A stretch of 64,000 nt of DNA from Cellulomonas fimi (GCF_012952065.1 NZ_JABCJJ010000012.1:1-64000); one strand, 5' to 3'. Shown: positions 8,036-17,074, counted from the first letter of the stretch. Numbers and translations are program-made. The notes: generated by a model not told the origin, from the sequence alone.

Positions 8036-10696
8036 TCAGCCGTTCTGCATGTCGACGAACCGCGAGTAGTGCCCCTGGAACGCGACCGTGATGACGTCGG
8101 TCGGGCCGTTACGGTGCTTGGCCACGATCAGGTCGGCCTCACCGGCGCGCGGCGACTCGCGCTCGTAGGCGTCCTCGCGGTGGAGCAGGATCACCATGTC
8201 GGCGTCCTGTTCGATGCTGTTGTGGACAGCGATCCCGTTGGCGATGAAGTTGTGCGTCCCGACGACCGTGGCGTCGAAGACCTCCTGCTGCCCCTCGTCG
8301 GTGATCTCGACAACCTCGTCCCAGAGCACGTCGTTCACCGCGAGCACCTCGAGGCTCTCCTCCCCGAGCAGCTCCGCGATGCGGCCGAGGCGCGCGCGCG
8401 AGGGTGCGTGCTTCCATACGGCGCTGCCGGAGAACTGGCTGCCCATCGCCTCCGCGAACTGACGGTGCGTCATGCCCTGCTGGGCGAGCACCCCGCGGAC
8501 GTCCTGCCAGACCTGACGAGGGATCGTGTCGACGTTGGTGTTGGCCTTGGTCGCGCGCACGATGTCGAGCAGGCGCGCCGCCTGCACTCCGCGCGCGCCG
8601 TGCACCCCGATCTCCTGGAGGAAGCGGCGCTGGTCGTCGACCCCGGAGATGTCGAGCGTGTATCCCGGTCGGTACTGCGCCTGGGGCGGGGTCGTCCGCA
8701 CTCGTGCGGAGATCCCGAACCGCAGCAGCAGGCGCGCAAGACCGTCGACCAGCGGGCGCGACGTCGACGCGTAGTACACACGACCCCCACGGCCGTTCTT
8801 GTTCACGGTGACCGAACCGTCGGTGGACCACAGGTGGTTGATGAAGAGGGCGATCTGTCGCTTCGGCAGATGGAAGACCGGCGTCGGGATGAACTTCTCG
8901 TGGCTCCGCCGGCCGAAGAGCCCCAGGTCGTCGAGCCACTCGGCGACCGGGTTCCGTCGACCGTGCGTGAGGTGATACGGAGCCGGGAGTCGCAGCGTGG
9001 CGCATCGGGCGGCCGCGTACTCGTCGCGCACCGCGGTAATCCCGAACGACGTCGCCGCCTCGCTCACGGCGGCGAGGTTCTGCTGGTCGATCGAGGCGTA
9101 GCGGATGGGCTGTCGCTTGACGAAGGACCCATCGCCGAGCAGGTGGGCCAGCATCACGACGCGCCGGTCGTCCCACTCGGCCAGCTGCTCCGGTCCTGGC
9201 ACGTGCCGCGGCACCGCGATGCGAGACCCTGGGGCCAGCTCGCCGAGCGGCGTCCATCCCTCGTAGGTGAGGAACGGGTGGTTGGCCGTCGCCGTGATCT
9301 CCTTACCCGAGGCCAGGCGCATCCGGAACACCTGTTTGGTGCCCGTCGAGAAGACGTGGGTGAGGTGCCGCCGCACGTACATCAGTCGTTCGTCGAGCGC
9401 CCACACGGGCACGTCAGTCGCGCGGAGCGCGTAGAGCTCACCCATCGTCGTCTCGGCACCGGTGTCTGCGCGGAGGATCCGCGTGCCGGCGGTCAGGCAG
9501 CCGGACTCACGCAGGTCGCTCATCGCGGGTCGCTTGTCGGTCCGCTGCTCGGGGCCACGGTTCAGCTGGCTGATCGCGATCACCGGGACCTCGAGCTCCT
9601 TCGCGAGAAGCTTCAGCGCACGCGAGAACTCCGAGACCTCCTGCTGACGGGACTCGACGCGCTTGCCCGAGCTCATGAGCTGCAGGTAGTCGATGACCAC
9701 GAGCTTGAGGTCGTGCTTCTGCTTGAGCCGCCGGCACTTGGCGCGGATCTCCATGAGCGACATGTTCGGCGAGTCGTCGATGAACAGCGGCGCCTCGGAG
9801 ATCTTGCCCATGGTCCCGGCCAGCCGCTGCCAGTCGTCCTCGCCCATGGTGCCGTTACGCATCTTCTGCAGGTGGATGCGCGCCTCGGCCGAGAGCAGTC
9901 GCATCGTGATCTCGTTCCGGCTCATCTCCAGCGAGAAGACGACCGACGTCTGGTTGTGCTTGATTGAGGCAGAACGTGCAATATCTAGACCCAGGGTCGA
10001 TTTGCCTATGGCCGGACGCGCCGCCAGGACGATCATCTGCCCCGGGTGCAACCCGTTCGTCAACTTGTCGAGGTCCACGAATCCCGTCGGCACACCGATC
10101 ATGCCCTCGCCGCGGTGGCCGGCGGCCTCGATCTCGTCGACCGTCGACCCGATCACCTCGCCCAGGCGCAGGTAGTCCTCGGCGGTGCGGCGCTCGGTGA
10201 CGGCGTAGACCTCGGCCTGGGCGTTGTTGACGATGTCGTCGACGTCGCCGCCCTCGGTCGCGTAGCCGAGCTGGACGATGCGCGTGCCCGCCTCGACGAG
10301 GCGGCGCAGCACGGCGCGCTCGCGCACGATCCGCGCGTAGTACCCCGCGTTGGCCGCGGTCGGGACCATCGAGATGAGCGTGTGGAGGTAGGGGGCGCCG
10401 CCGATGCGACCCATCTCCCCGCGCTTGGTCAGCTCGGCGGCCACCGTGACGGCGTCGGCGGGCTCGCCGCGTCCGTAGAGGTCGAGGACCGCGTCGTAGA
10501 TCGCCTCGTGCGCCGGCCGGTAGAAGTCGGTGCCGCGCAGCTGCTCGACGACGTCGGCGATCGCGTCCTTGGAGATCATCATGCCGCCGAGCACGCTCTG
10601 CTCGGCGGCCACGTCCTGCGGGGGCGTCCGGTCGAACCCGCCGCGAGGACCCGCCGAGTACCCCTGCTCGAGCTCGTCGATCGACAACCGGCCCAC
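8036..10696 (-). CDS. dnaB: Replicative DNA helicase DnaB containing an intein
   Basis: The precursor is 886 residues. It contains the N-terminal domain (TPPQDVAAEQSVLGGMM), the RecA-like helicase domain with Walker A (ARPAIGKST, about residues 226-234) and Walker B/H3 (LVVIDYLQLM), then an intein inserted after DLRESG, and finally the C-extein SIEQDADMVILLHRED. I chose the GTG at 10696 because AGGAAG precedes it; upstream in-frame codons are low-complexity and unlike DnaB. After splicing, a DnaB of about 459 residues remains, the normal family length. It unwinds DNA at the replication fork, and DciA at 47774-48367 is its probable loader. Expression of an active helicase depends on correct protein splicing. 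Confidence 0.95.
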   Translation of the reverse strand: MGRLSIDELEQGYSAGPRGGFDRTPPQDVAAEQSVLGGMMISKDAIADVVEQLRGTDFYRPAHEAIYDAVLDLYGRGEPADAVTVAAELTKRGEMGRIGGAPYLHTLISMVPTAANAGYYARIVRERAVLRRLVEAGTRIVQLGYATEGGDVDDIVNNAQAEVYAVTERRTAEDYLRLGEVIGSTVDEIEAAGHRGEGMIGVPTGFVDLDKLTNGLHPGQMIVLAARPAIGKSTLGLDIARSASIKHNQTSVVFSLEMSRNEITMRLLSAEARIHLQKMRNGTMGEDDWQRLAGTMGKISEAPLFIDDSPNMSLMEIRAKCRRLKQKHDLKLVVIDYLQLMSSGKRVESRQQEVSEFSRALKLLAKELEVPVIAISQLNRGPEQRTDKRPAMSDLRESGCLTAGTRILRADTGAETTMGELYALRATDVPVWALDERLMYVRRHLTHVFSTGTKQVFRMRLASGKEITATANHPFLTYEGWTPLGELAPGSRIAVPRHVPGPEQLAEWDDRRVVMLAHLLGDGSFVKRQPIRYASIDQQNLAAVSEAATSFGITAVRDEYAAARCATLRLPAPYHLTHGRRNPVAEWLDDLGLFGRRSHEKFIPTPVFHLPKRQIALFINHLWSTDGSVTVNKNGRGGRVYYASTSRPLVDGLARLLLRFGISARVRTTPPQAQYRPGYTLDISGVDDQRRFLQEIGVHGARGVQAARLLDIVRATKANTNVDTIPRQVWQDVRGVLAQQGMTHRQFAEAMGSQFSGSAVWKHAPSRARLGRIAELLGEESLEVLAVNDVLWDEVVEITDEGQQEVFDATVVGTHNFIANGIAVHNSIEQDADMVILLHREDAYERESPRAGEADLIVAKHRNGPTDVITVAFQGHYSRFVDMQNG
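8219..9499 (-). mobile_element. DnaB intein with LAGLIDADG homing-endonuclease motifs
   Basis: This 427-residue insertion lies in frame within DnaB. It starts at Cys (CLTAGTRILRADTG, block A) directly after the helicase motif DLRESG and ends at HN (block G: NFIANGIAVHN) before Ser+1 of the C-extein. Block B is TANHPFLTYEGW (intein residues about 71-82) with the TxxH motif intact. Dodecapeptide-like endonuclease motifs are HLLGDGS (about 119-125) and LWSTDGS (about 223-229). A later segment (HRQFAEAMGSQFSGSAVWKH) looks like a helix-turn-helix. All splicing residues visible (Cys1, TxxH, His-Asn, Ser+1) are present, so splicing should be active. Endonuclease activity is plausible since both acidic motifs are kept. 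The gene context is otherwise ordinary core genome. Confidence 0.95.
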
Positions 10697-10971
10697 CCCA
10701 GTGCTTCCTGCTAGACGTCGTACGTGTGTTCTACCGGAAGGGCCTGACACGACTGCGAGCGGCACCTGCGCCCGGCGCCTACGCGAGGTTATGGCCCCGC
10801 CACGCCCCGCCACAAAGAGCCCTGTGCGCGAGCCTGTGGGCGAGATGTGGACGCCCCGCCTGGCCGCTGTGCACAGGGAGTGGACATCCCTGTGGATACG
10901 CTGGCGGGCCGTGCGTGAACCCGGCTGTGAGCGGCGCGGACGTCGGACACAGGCTGTGGACGGGAGAAACT
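10697..10971. promoter_or_regulatory. Divergent dnaB/MATE promoter region with DnaA-box-like sequences
   Basis: This 275-bp gap separates the divergent dnaB and MATE genes, so promoters in both directions must lie here. It contains several TGTGGA(T/C) elements, for example TGTGGATAC near 10891 and TGTGGACGG near 10955, resembling degenerate actinobacterial DnaA boxes, plus TGTGCACAG near 10868. I cannot place -35/-10 hexamers with confidence. DnaA-linked control of the helicase gene is an inference only. Confidence 0.4.
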
Positions 10972-12315
10972 TTGGCGACGGATCCAAGGCGTGGACGTGA
11001 CGCGCGCCTGCTGGACAGACGCATCCTCGCGCTCGCCGTCCCCGCCCTCGGTGCGCTCGTCGCCGAGCCCCTGTTCGTCCTCGTCGACTCGGCGATCGTG
11101 GGTCACCTCGGCACCGCCCAGCTCGCCGGGCTCGCGCTGGCGTCGACCGCGCTGGTCACCGTCGTCGGGCTCTGCGTCTTCCTCGCCTACGCCACCACCG
11201 CCGGTGTCGCGCGACGGCTCGGGGCCGGCGACCAGCGCGGCGCGATGACGCTCGGGGTCGACGGCATGTGGCTCGCCCTCGCGCTCGGCGTCGCGCTCGC
11301 CGCAGCCACGTGGCTCGCCGCGCCCGTCATCGCGTCCGCCCTCGGCGCCACGCCCGAGGTCGCCCCGCACGCCGTCGCCTACCTCCGCTGGTCCGCCCCC
11401 GGGCTGCCGGGGATGCTCGTCGTCCTGGCCGCCATGGGAGCCCTGCGCGGCCTGCAGGACACCCGGACACCGCTGTGGGTCGCGGCCGGGGGCGCCGTCG
11501 TCAACGCGGTCCTCAACGTGGTGCTGGTCTACGGGGTGGGGATGGGGATCGCCGGTTCGGGCCTGGGGACGGCAGTCGCCCAGGTGGGGATGGCCGCGGT
11601 GCTGACCCGCGTCGTCGTGCGCGGTGCGCGGGCCGCCGGGGCGTCGCTGGCGCCTGCGGTCGGCGGGCTGTGGTCGAGCGCGCGCGCCGGGGGGCCGCTG
11701 TTCGTGCGGACGCTCTCCCTACGGCTCGCGATCGTGCTGACGGTGGCCGTCGCCGCCGACCTCGGGGCCGTGCCGCTCGCCGCGCACCAGGTCGTCAACG
11801 CCGTCTGGGGGCTGATCGCCTTCGCGCTCGACGCGCTGGCCATCGCGGCGCAGGCGCTCGTCGGGCACTCGCTCGGCGCGGGCGACGTCGCGCGGACCCG
11901 CGCCGTGCTGCGCCGCACGCTCGCGTGGGGGGTGGGCGCCGGCGTCGTGCTCGGCGTCGTGGTGGCGGCGAGCGGGTGGTGGCTCGCGCCGCTCTTCACC
12001 GCCGACGCCGAGGTCCGGTCCGCCGTGGCGCTCACCCTCGTGGTGGTCGGGGTGCTGATGCCGCTGGCCGGCTGGGTGTTCGTGCTCGACGGCGTCCTCA
12101 TCGGCGCGGGCGACGGTCGGTACCTGGCCGTGGTCGGGATGGTGACGCTCGCGGCGTACGTGCCGTGCGCGCTGGCGGTCCGGGCCTGGGCCCCCGACGG
12201 CGCGGCCGGGCTCGCATGGCTGTGGGTCGCGTTCGCGGGCGTGTTCATGGCGGCGCGCGCGGTGACGACGGGGCTGCGGGCGCGCGGCGGCACCTGGATG
12301 GTCACGGGCGCCTGA
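10972..12315 (+). CDS. MATE family efflux transporter
   Basis: This 447-residue multidrug and toxic-compound extrusion protein has about 12 membrane segments. The conserved N-terminal region is ILALAVPALGALVAEPLFVL followed by DSAIVGHLGT, the typical MATE start. I chose TTG at 10972 because GGGAG at 10962-10966 precedes it and the family begins here; upstream codons in the same frame are not membrane-like. It should exchange cations for drugs or metabolic organic cations at the cytoplasmic membrane. It is transcribed divergently from dnaB and ends before a strong hairpin shared with convergent rplI. The substrate is unknown. Confidence 0.88.
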   Translation: MATDPRRGRDARLLDRRILALAVPALGALVAEPLFVLVDSAIVGHLGTAQLAGLALASTALVTVVGLCVFLAYATTAGVARRLGAGDQRGAMTLGVDGMWLALALGVALAAATWLAAPVIASALGATPEVAPHAVAYLRWSAPGLPGMLVVLAAMGALRGLQDTRTPLWVAAGGAVVNAVLNVVLVYGVGMGIAGSGLGTAVAQVGMAAVLTRVVVRGARAAGASLAPAVGGLWSSARAGGPLFVRTLSLRLAIVLTVAVAADLGAVPLAAHQVVNAVWGLIAFALDALAIAAQALVGHSLGAGDVARTRAVLRRTLAWGVGAGVVLGVVVAASGWWLAPLFTADAEVRSAVALTLVVVGVLMPLAGWVFVLDGVLIGAGDGRYLAVVGMVTLAAYVPCALAVRAWAPDGAAGLAWLWVAFAGVFMAARAVTTGLRARGGTWMVTGA

Positions 12316-12364
12316 CACCGGGTCGACGACGACGGTGGCGAGACAGCAACGTCCGCGAGTCAGC

Positions 12365-12410
12365 AACGTCCGCACTCCGTGGGGCCCTGACCCCACGGAG
12401 TGCGGACGTT
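12365..12410. terminator. 20-bp perfect hairpin between convergent MATE and rplI genes (copy 1)
   Basis: The left arm 12365-12384 and right arm 12391-12410 pair perfectly over 20 bp with a 6-nt loop (CCCTGA). It lies in the 100-bp gap between the 3' ends of the MATE gene and rplI and should terminate both. The same 48-nt core, 12363-12410, recurs at 57648-57695 with one base changed. A 13-bp partial direct repeat of the arm (CAGCAACGTCCGC) occurs just upstream at 12344-12356. There is no U-tract, as is usual for actinobacterial hairpin terminators. Confidence 0.85.
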
Positions 12411-12415
12411 ACCGG

Positions 12416-12868
12416 TCAGGCGCCTGCGACTACCTGGAGGGCGATCGTCGCGGTGACCTCGGGGTGCAGGCGGACCTGGACCTTGTAGTCGCCGAGGGCC
12501 TTGATCGGCTGCCCGACCTCGACCTTGCGCTTGTCGACGGCGGGGGCGCCGGCGGCCTTGACCGCGTCGGCGATCTCGGCCGTGGTGACCGCGCCGAACA
12601 GGCGGCCGCCGTTGCCGGCCTTCGCCGTCACGACGACGGTCTTCGACTGCAGCGAGTCACGGATCGCCTTCGCCTCGTCGAGCGTCTCGATCTCGCGCGC
12701 CTTGCGCGCCTTGCGGATCGACGTGATCTGCTTCTCGGCGCCCTTGGACCAGGCGGTCGCCAGGCCGCGCGGCACGAGGTAGTTACGGGCGTACCCGTCC
12801 TTCACCTCGATGACGTCGCCCGGGGCACCGAGGCCGGTGACCTCGTGCGTCAGGATGAGCTTTGCCAT
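12416..12868 (-). CDS. rplI: 50S ribosomal protein L9
   Basis: This 150-residue protein begins [20 protein letters not shown] and contains the conserved L9 N-terminal motif [16 protein letters not shown], which binds 23S rRNA. A long connecting helix and a C-terminal domain ([17 protein letters not shown]) follow. AGGAGGTCGACCC precedes the ATG at 12868, an excellent ribosome binding site. It is the last gene of the rpsF-ssb-rpsR-rplI block and lies 15 bp after rpsR. The length is normal and nothing is unusual. Confidence 0.98.
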   Translation of the reverse strand: MAKLILTHEVTGLGAPGDVIEVKDGYARNYLVPRGLATAWSKGAEKQITSIRKARKAREIETLDEAKAIRDSLQSKTVVVTAKAGNGGRLFGAVTTAEIADAVKAAGAPAVDKRKVEVGQPIKALGDYKVQVRLHPEVTATIALQVVAGA

Positions 12869-12883
12869 GGGTCGACCTCCTTC

Positions 12884-13120
12884 TCAGCGTGCGGACGACG
12901 AGTACGGCAGGAGTGCCATCTCGCGCGCGTTCTTGACGGCGCGCGCGATCGCGCGCTGCTCCTGGACCGAGACACCGGTCACGCGGCGAGCGCGGATCTT
13001 CCCGCGGTCGGAGATGAACTTGCGCAGCAGCGCGGTGTCCTTGTAGTCGACGACGGTGATCTTCGCCGCCTTGAGCGGGTTGAGCTTCTTCTTGGGCTTG
13101 CGAACAACGGCCTTGGCCAT
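12884..13120 (-). CDS. rpsR: 30S ribosomal protein S18, zinc-free form
   Basis: This 78-residue S18 contains [19 protein letters not shown] and the [19 protein letters not shown] signature. It ends with [11 protein letters not shown]. It lacks cysteines, so it is the zinc-independent type that actinobacteria keep in the rpsF-ssb-rpsR-rplI operon. The gene sits between ssb and rplI, and a 140-bp spacer separates it from ssb. Confidence 0.97.
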   Translation of the reverse strand: MAKAVVRKPKKKLNPLKAAKITVVDYKDTALLRKFISDRGKIRARRVTGVSVQEQRAIARAVKNAREMALLPYSSSAR

Positions 13121-13260
13121 CGTGGGGCTCCTTGTCGGTGCAACGTGCGGAGCCCGGGGCTTTGCCGTGCCCCGGGATGGGTGATGAACGGGCTGGCGCC
13201 CGGTGTGCTCAGGTCAGAAGTGACCCAGGTGCGAGCTGGCTCAGGTCTGAGGTGACTCGA

Positions 13261-13785
13261 TCAGAACGGGGGCTCGTCGGAGAACCCGCCGGACGATCCG
13301 CCCTGGGCCGGCGTGGCCCACGGGTCGTCCTGCTGGCCGCCGCCACCGCCGCCACCGAAACCGCCACCGCCGCCGCCGGACGCGCCGCCGCCGAAGCCGC
13401 CACCACCGCCGCCACCGCTGCGCTGGGCGCGGGTGACCTTGGCGCTGGCGTAGCGCAGCGACGGACCGATCTCGTCGACCTGGAGCTCGACGACCGTGCG
13501 CTTCTCGCCCTCGCGGGTCTCGTAGGAGCGCTGGACGAGCCGGCCCTGGACGATGACGCGGGTGCCCTTCGTCAGGGACTCCGCGACGTTCTCGGCCGCC
13601 TCACGCCAGATCGAGCAGCGCATGAACAGCGTGTCGCCGTCCTTGAACTCGTTGCTCTGGCGGTCGAACGTCCGGGGCGTCGAGGCCACGGTGAAGTTGG
13701 CGACCGCCGCACCCGACGGGGTGAAGCGCAGCTCCGGGTCCCCGGTCAGGTTCCCGATCACCGTGATGATGGTCTCACCAGCCAT
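13261..13785 (-). CDS. ssb: Single-stranded DNA-binding protein
   Basis: This 174-residue SSB has an OB fold over about residues 1-115 ([49 protein letters not shown]). A glycine-rich low-complexity linker with long poly-Gly runs follows, then the acidic tip DEPPF that recruits replication and repair partners. It coats single-stranded DNA at forks. It lies between rpsF and rpsR as in most actinobacteria. The start ATG at 13785 follows GAGGAGCTGGC. Confidence 0.97.
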   Translation of the reverse strand: MAGETIITVIGNLTGDPELRFTPSGAAVANFTVASTPRTFDRQSNEFKDGDTLFMRCSIWREAAENVAESLTKGTRVIVQGRLVQRSYETREGEKRTVVELQVDEIGPSLRYASAKVTRAQRSGGGGGGGFGGGASGGGGGGFGGGGGGGQQDDPWATPAQGGSSGGFSDEPPF

Positions 13786-13844
13786 GCCAGCTCCTCGATG
13801 TTCTCTGGTCTGTGTGAACTGAGTCGGTGTGAACGCGTCCGACG

Positions 13845-14132
13845 TCAGGCGTCGGCGCGCAGGACCTTCGTCCGCAGCACGACCTCGTTGAGGCCCAGCT
13901 GGCGGTCGAGCTCCTTGGCGGTCGCCGGGGTGGCCGTGAAGTCGACGACCGCGTAGATGCCCTCGGACTTCTTCTGGATCTCGTACGCAAGACGACGCTT
14001 GCCCCAGATGTCGACCTTGTCGACGCTGCCGCCGTCGTTCTTCACGACGGACAGGTACTTGTCGAGCGACGGAGCGACGGTGCGCTCCTCGACCTCGGGG
14101 TCGAGGATGATCATGAGCTCGTACTGACGCAT
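13845..14132 (-). CDS. rpsF: 30S ribosomal protein S6
   Basis: This 95-residue S6 starts [19 protein letters not shown] and has the central [14 protein letters not shown] motif. I preferred ATG 14132 (AGGAGG at 14144-14149, spacing 11) to GTG 14142-14144, which overlaps the ribosome binding site and would add four residues. It binds S18 on the 30S platform. It is the first gene of the rpsF-ssb-rpsR-rplI operon. Confidence 0.96.
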   Translation of the reverse strand: MRQYELMIILDPEVEERTVAPSLDKYLSVVKNDGGSVDKVDIWGKRRLAYEIQKKSEGIYAVVDFTATPATAKELDRQLGLNEVVLRTKVLRADA

Positions 14133-14325
14133 GCGGTAACCCACCTCCTGTGGACTATGCGGTCACGGTCTCTCCGTGACAGGAGGGCTGTTGCGTCGCT
14201 GGGCCCGGCCCCCGTCGATCTGCGACCGGGGTTCGATGGGCACAGCAGCCCGCCACGATACCGGCACGCCGGTCGTGGCGGGAAATTGCGGTCCGCCTGT
14301 GGACGACGCCGGAGCCAGTCCGGTG

Positions 14326-16860
14326 CTAGCCGTTCCCCTGGCCGTCGCCCCGGCCCGGCGGCAGGACGATGCCGCCGGCGTTGCCGTTCCCGGGCGGCTC
14401 CTGCGCCGCACCCTCCGTCGGCGTCGGCGTCGGCGTCGGTACGGGGGGTGGGGTCGGCTGGGGCGCGGGTGGACCCGAGGACACGACGATCGACACCGTG
14501 GAACCGGCGGGGACCTCCGTGCCGCCGCCCGGGCTCGCGCTGATCACGCGCCCCTTCTCCACGCGGGCGTCGGCCTTCTGGGTCACCGCCGGGGTGAGAC
14601 CCGCGTTCAGGACGGCGGCCTCGGCGTCGGCCTGACGCATGCCGGCGAGGCCGCCTGGCACCGCGACCGTGGTGGGCTCGGCCGGAGCGGTCTCCTCCGG
14701 CGTCGGCTCCTCGGTCGGCGTCGGGGTCGACGTCGCGGTGGGAGTGCGGCGGTTGACGTTCGCCCGCTCCGGGAACGCGACGACCTCGGCGTACTGCGGC
14801 AGCTCCAGGACGGGCTCCATGTACGTGGCCCACAGCTTGGCGGGCCACGTACCGCCGGTGACCTCCCGGACGTTGCCGAACGGCGTGATCGTGTCCTGGC
14901 CGGGGTTCGGCTGCTCGGCCGTCGCCGGCGTCGGCTGGTAGAGCGCGACGACCGTGGCGAGCTGCGGGGTGTAGCCCGCGAACCAGGCCGACTTGTTCTC
15001 GTTCGACGTCCCGGTCTTGCCGGCGATCGGCCGGCCCAGCGGCGCCACCCAGCGCTTGCCCGAGCCGTCCTCGACCACCTTGGTCAGGGCGTAGGTGGCG
15101 TCCGCCATCACGTCGGGCTGGAAGACCTGCTCGCGCGCGCCGGCGCCCTCGTACGCGACCGAGCCGTCCTTGAGGTAGGTGACCTGGCGCACGATGAACG
15201 GCTGGCTGAGGAAGCCCTGCGCGGCGAACGTGGCATACGACGACGCGAGGTCGATCGGGTGCACCGTGTCGGTGCCGAGCACGTTGGCGGGGTTCGTGCC
15301 GATCTCGGTCGTGATCCCGGCCCGCTTCGCGACCTCCGCCGTCTTCTCCGGCCCGACCTGCACGTTGAGCTGGGCGTAGATCGTGTTGACCGAGTTCGCG
15401 GTCGCGTCGACGAGATCGAGGTCGCCGAAGTCCTGCCCGCCGAAGTTGCCGACCGAGCCGCCCCAGCCGTCGATCTCCCTCGGGCTGCGCCCGTTGAACC
15501 GCTCGGACAGCGGAACCCCGTTCTCGAGAGCGGCCACGAGCGCGAAGGGCTTGAACGTCGAGCCGGCCTGCGCGGCGTCCTGCGTCACGGCGTTGCGGCT
15601 CTGCGTGATGAAGTCGGGTCCGCCGTAGAGGGCGACGATCGCGCCGTCGGCCGGGTCGATCGACGTGAGCGCGACCTTGGTCGCCTCGCTCGGGGGCTCA
15701 CCGGCGAGGGTGCCGTCACGCAGGCTCGCCACGGCGGCCTCGGCCGCGGCCTGCGCCGGCTGCTGGATCGTCGTCACGACCTCGAGGCCCACGGTGTCGA
15801 TCTGGTCGTCCGTCAACGACGCGCGGTCGCGCAGCTCGCGGCGCACCATGTCGAGCAGGTAGCCCTGCGGTCCGGCGTACGTCTGCGACGTCGCGACGGG
15901 GAGGGTCTCGGGGAACACCTGGGCGGCGCGGTCGGCCTCGCTGAGCCAGCCGCCGTCGACCATGTTGTCGAGGACGCGCTCCCAGCGCTGCTGCGTCTTC
16001 TCGGGGTCGACGGCGGGGTCCCAGTTCGACGGCGACGGGATGATCCCCGCGAGCATCGCGCCCTGCGAGACGGTCAGCTGCGCGGCCGGCACGCCGAAGT
16101 ACGCCTGCGCGGCCGCCTCGATGCCGTACGTGCCGCGGCCGAAGTAGATGGTGTTGAGGTAGTTGCCGAGGACCTGGTCCTTGTCCTCGCTCTGCGCGAT
16201 CTTGACGGCCATCAGCGCCTCGCGGAACTTGCCGACGTAGTCCGTCGTCGTCTGCCCCGCGTAGTACCGCTCGACGTACTGCTGGGTGATGGTCGAGCCA
16301 CCCTGGGTCTCGCCGCCGCGGATGTTGTTGAGGAACGCGCGGGCCATCCCTCTGGGGGAGATGCCGGCGTTCTCGTAGAACGTCTCGTCCTCGGAGGCGA
16401 CGACGGCCTGCCCCACGTGCGGCGGGATCGTCGCGGGGTCGACGATCTTGCGGTCCTGCTGCGCGAAGGTGCCCATGACGGGGCCTGGGGTGCCGTCGGG
16501 GTTGTTCGCGTAGCGCACGGTGGTGACCTGCGCCTGCGCGAACTGGTCGGGCTCCGGGATCTCGGTCGTCGCGTACGCGGCGACGACGAGGCCGAGGAGG
16601 AGGAACCCGAGCGTCAGGACGATGCCGAGGACGAGGCGCCAGGACGGGAGCCACCGGCGGAAGCCGGCCTTGCCGGCGCGGGGGTAGTCGATCAGCCGCT
16701 TCGAGCCCGAGCCCGAGCCCGAGCCCTGACCCGAGCCCTGCACCTGGCGACGGCCCTGCTGCGCCGTGGCTCGCGTCGTCGTGCCCGGGCCCGGGGCGGA
16801 GCCCGTGCGGGACGATGCCGAGCGACGTGCTGGTCGAGCCGGCTGGTTCGCGCCTGCCAC
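14326..16860 (-). CDS. Bifunctional penicillin-binding protein with C-terminal PASTA domain (PonA-like)
   Basis: This is an 844-residue class A PBP. The order is a disordered basic N-terminus with GSGSGSGSK repeats, one membrane segment (LGIVLTLGFLLLGLVVAAYA), and a glycosyltransferase 51 domain (catalytic Glu in VVASEDETFYEN near residue 156; GGSTITQQYVERYY). The transpeptidase follows with SxxK (AGSTFKPF, near 433) and KTG (AGKTGTSNENKSAWFAGY, near 614). One PASTA domain (about 720-790) and a Pro/Gly tail end the protein. I chose the GTG at 16860 because GGAAGG (16867-16872) is spaced 6 nt. It polymerises and crosslinks peptidoglycan at the outer membrane face. The single PASTA domain resembles mycobacterial PonA2. 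Confidence 0.95.
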   Translation of the reverse strand: MAGANQPARPARRSASSRTGSAPGPGTTTRATAQQGRRQVQGSGQGSGSGSGSKRLIDYPRAGKAGFRRWLPSWRLVLGIVLTLGFLLLGLVVAAYATTEIPEPDQFAQAQVTTVRYANNPDGTPGPVMGTFAQQDRKIVDPATIPPHVGQAVVASEDETFYENAGISPRGMARAFLNNIRGGETQGGSTITQQYVERYYAGQTTTDYVGKFREALMAVKIAQSEDKDQVLGNYLNTIYFGRGTYGIEAAAQAYFGVPAAQLTVSQGAMLAGIIPSPSNWDPAVDPEKTQQRWERVLDNMVDGGWLSEADRAAQVFPETLPVATSQTYAGPQGYLLDMVRRELRDRASLTDDQIDTVGLEVVTTIQQPAQAAAEAAVASLRDGTLAGEPPSEATKVALTSIDPADGAIVALYGGPDFITQSRNAVTQDAAQAGSTFKPFALVAALENGVPLSERFNGRSPREIDGWGGSVGNFGGQDFGDLDLVDATANSVNTIYAQLNVQVGPEKTAEVAKRAGITTEIGTNPANVLGTDTVHPIDLASSYATFAAQGFLSQPFIVRQVTYLKDGSVAYEGAGAREQVFQPDVMADATYALTKVVEDGSGKRWVAPLGRPIAGKTGTSNENKSAWFAGYTPQLATVVALYQPTPATAEQPNPGQDTITPFGNVREVTGGTWPAKLWATYMEPVLELPQYAEVVAFPERANVNRRTPTATSTPTPTEEPTPEETAPAEPTTVAVPGGLAGMRQADAEAAVLNAGLTPAVTQKADARVEKGRVISASPGGGTEVPAGSTVSIVVSSGPPAPQPTPPPVPTPTPTPTEGAAQEPPGNGNAGGIVLPPGRGDGQGNG

Positions 16861-16871
16861 GTGGTGCCTTC

Positions 16872-16923
16872 CGCTGACGAGTAACGCTGACGAGTTGCGC
16901 TGACGAGTTGCGCTGACGAGTGG
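16872..16923. repeat. 13-bp tandem repeat, 4 copies, in the PBP leader
   Basis: Four consecutive 13-bp units (CGCTGACGAGTTG and close variants) occupy 16872-16884, 16885-16897, 16898-16910 and 16911-16923. They abut the ribosome binding site of the minus-strand PBP gene, so they form its 5' leader. Copy-number variation could alter translation of the synthase, but this is only inferred. Confidence 0.88.
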
Positions 16924-17074
16924 ACTGATCACTGTCGCAGCAGGGCCTCGCGCGGCGCGCGGCGGCTCCCGCTGCCCGGACAGTATGCGTGAGTCTCCCG
17001 TGCCGGCGCGGCCCGTCCTGCCCACCCGGCGAGACCTCCACACGATACCCACGAGGCCTCTACCCGCCGTCCGG

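Noticed and set aside
7958-9967. Very long open frame on the plus strand opposite dnaB
   Set aside because: It is exactly antisense to a conserved helicase and intein. In GC-rich DNA the opposite strand of a real gene often stays open. No family motif or ribosome binding site supports it.
14162-14180. GTCACGG-CCGTGAC hairpin upstream of rpsF
   Set aside because: The 7-bp stem is short for this base composition. It could be an S6:S18 autoregulatory leader element, but the known motif was not recognisable.
14176-16884. Long plus-strand frame opposite the penicillin-binding protein
   Set aside because: It has no motifs and is Arg/Gly/Asp/Leu-biased. The minus-strand PBP has all catalytic motifs.
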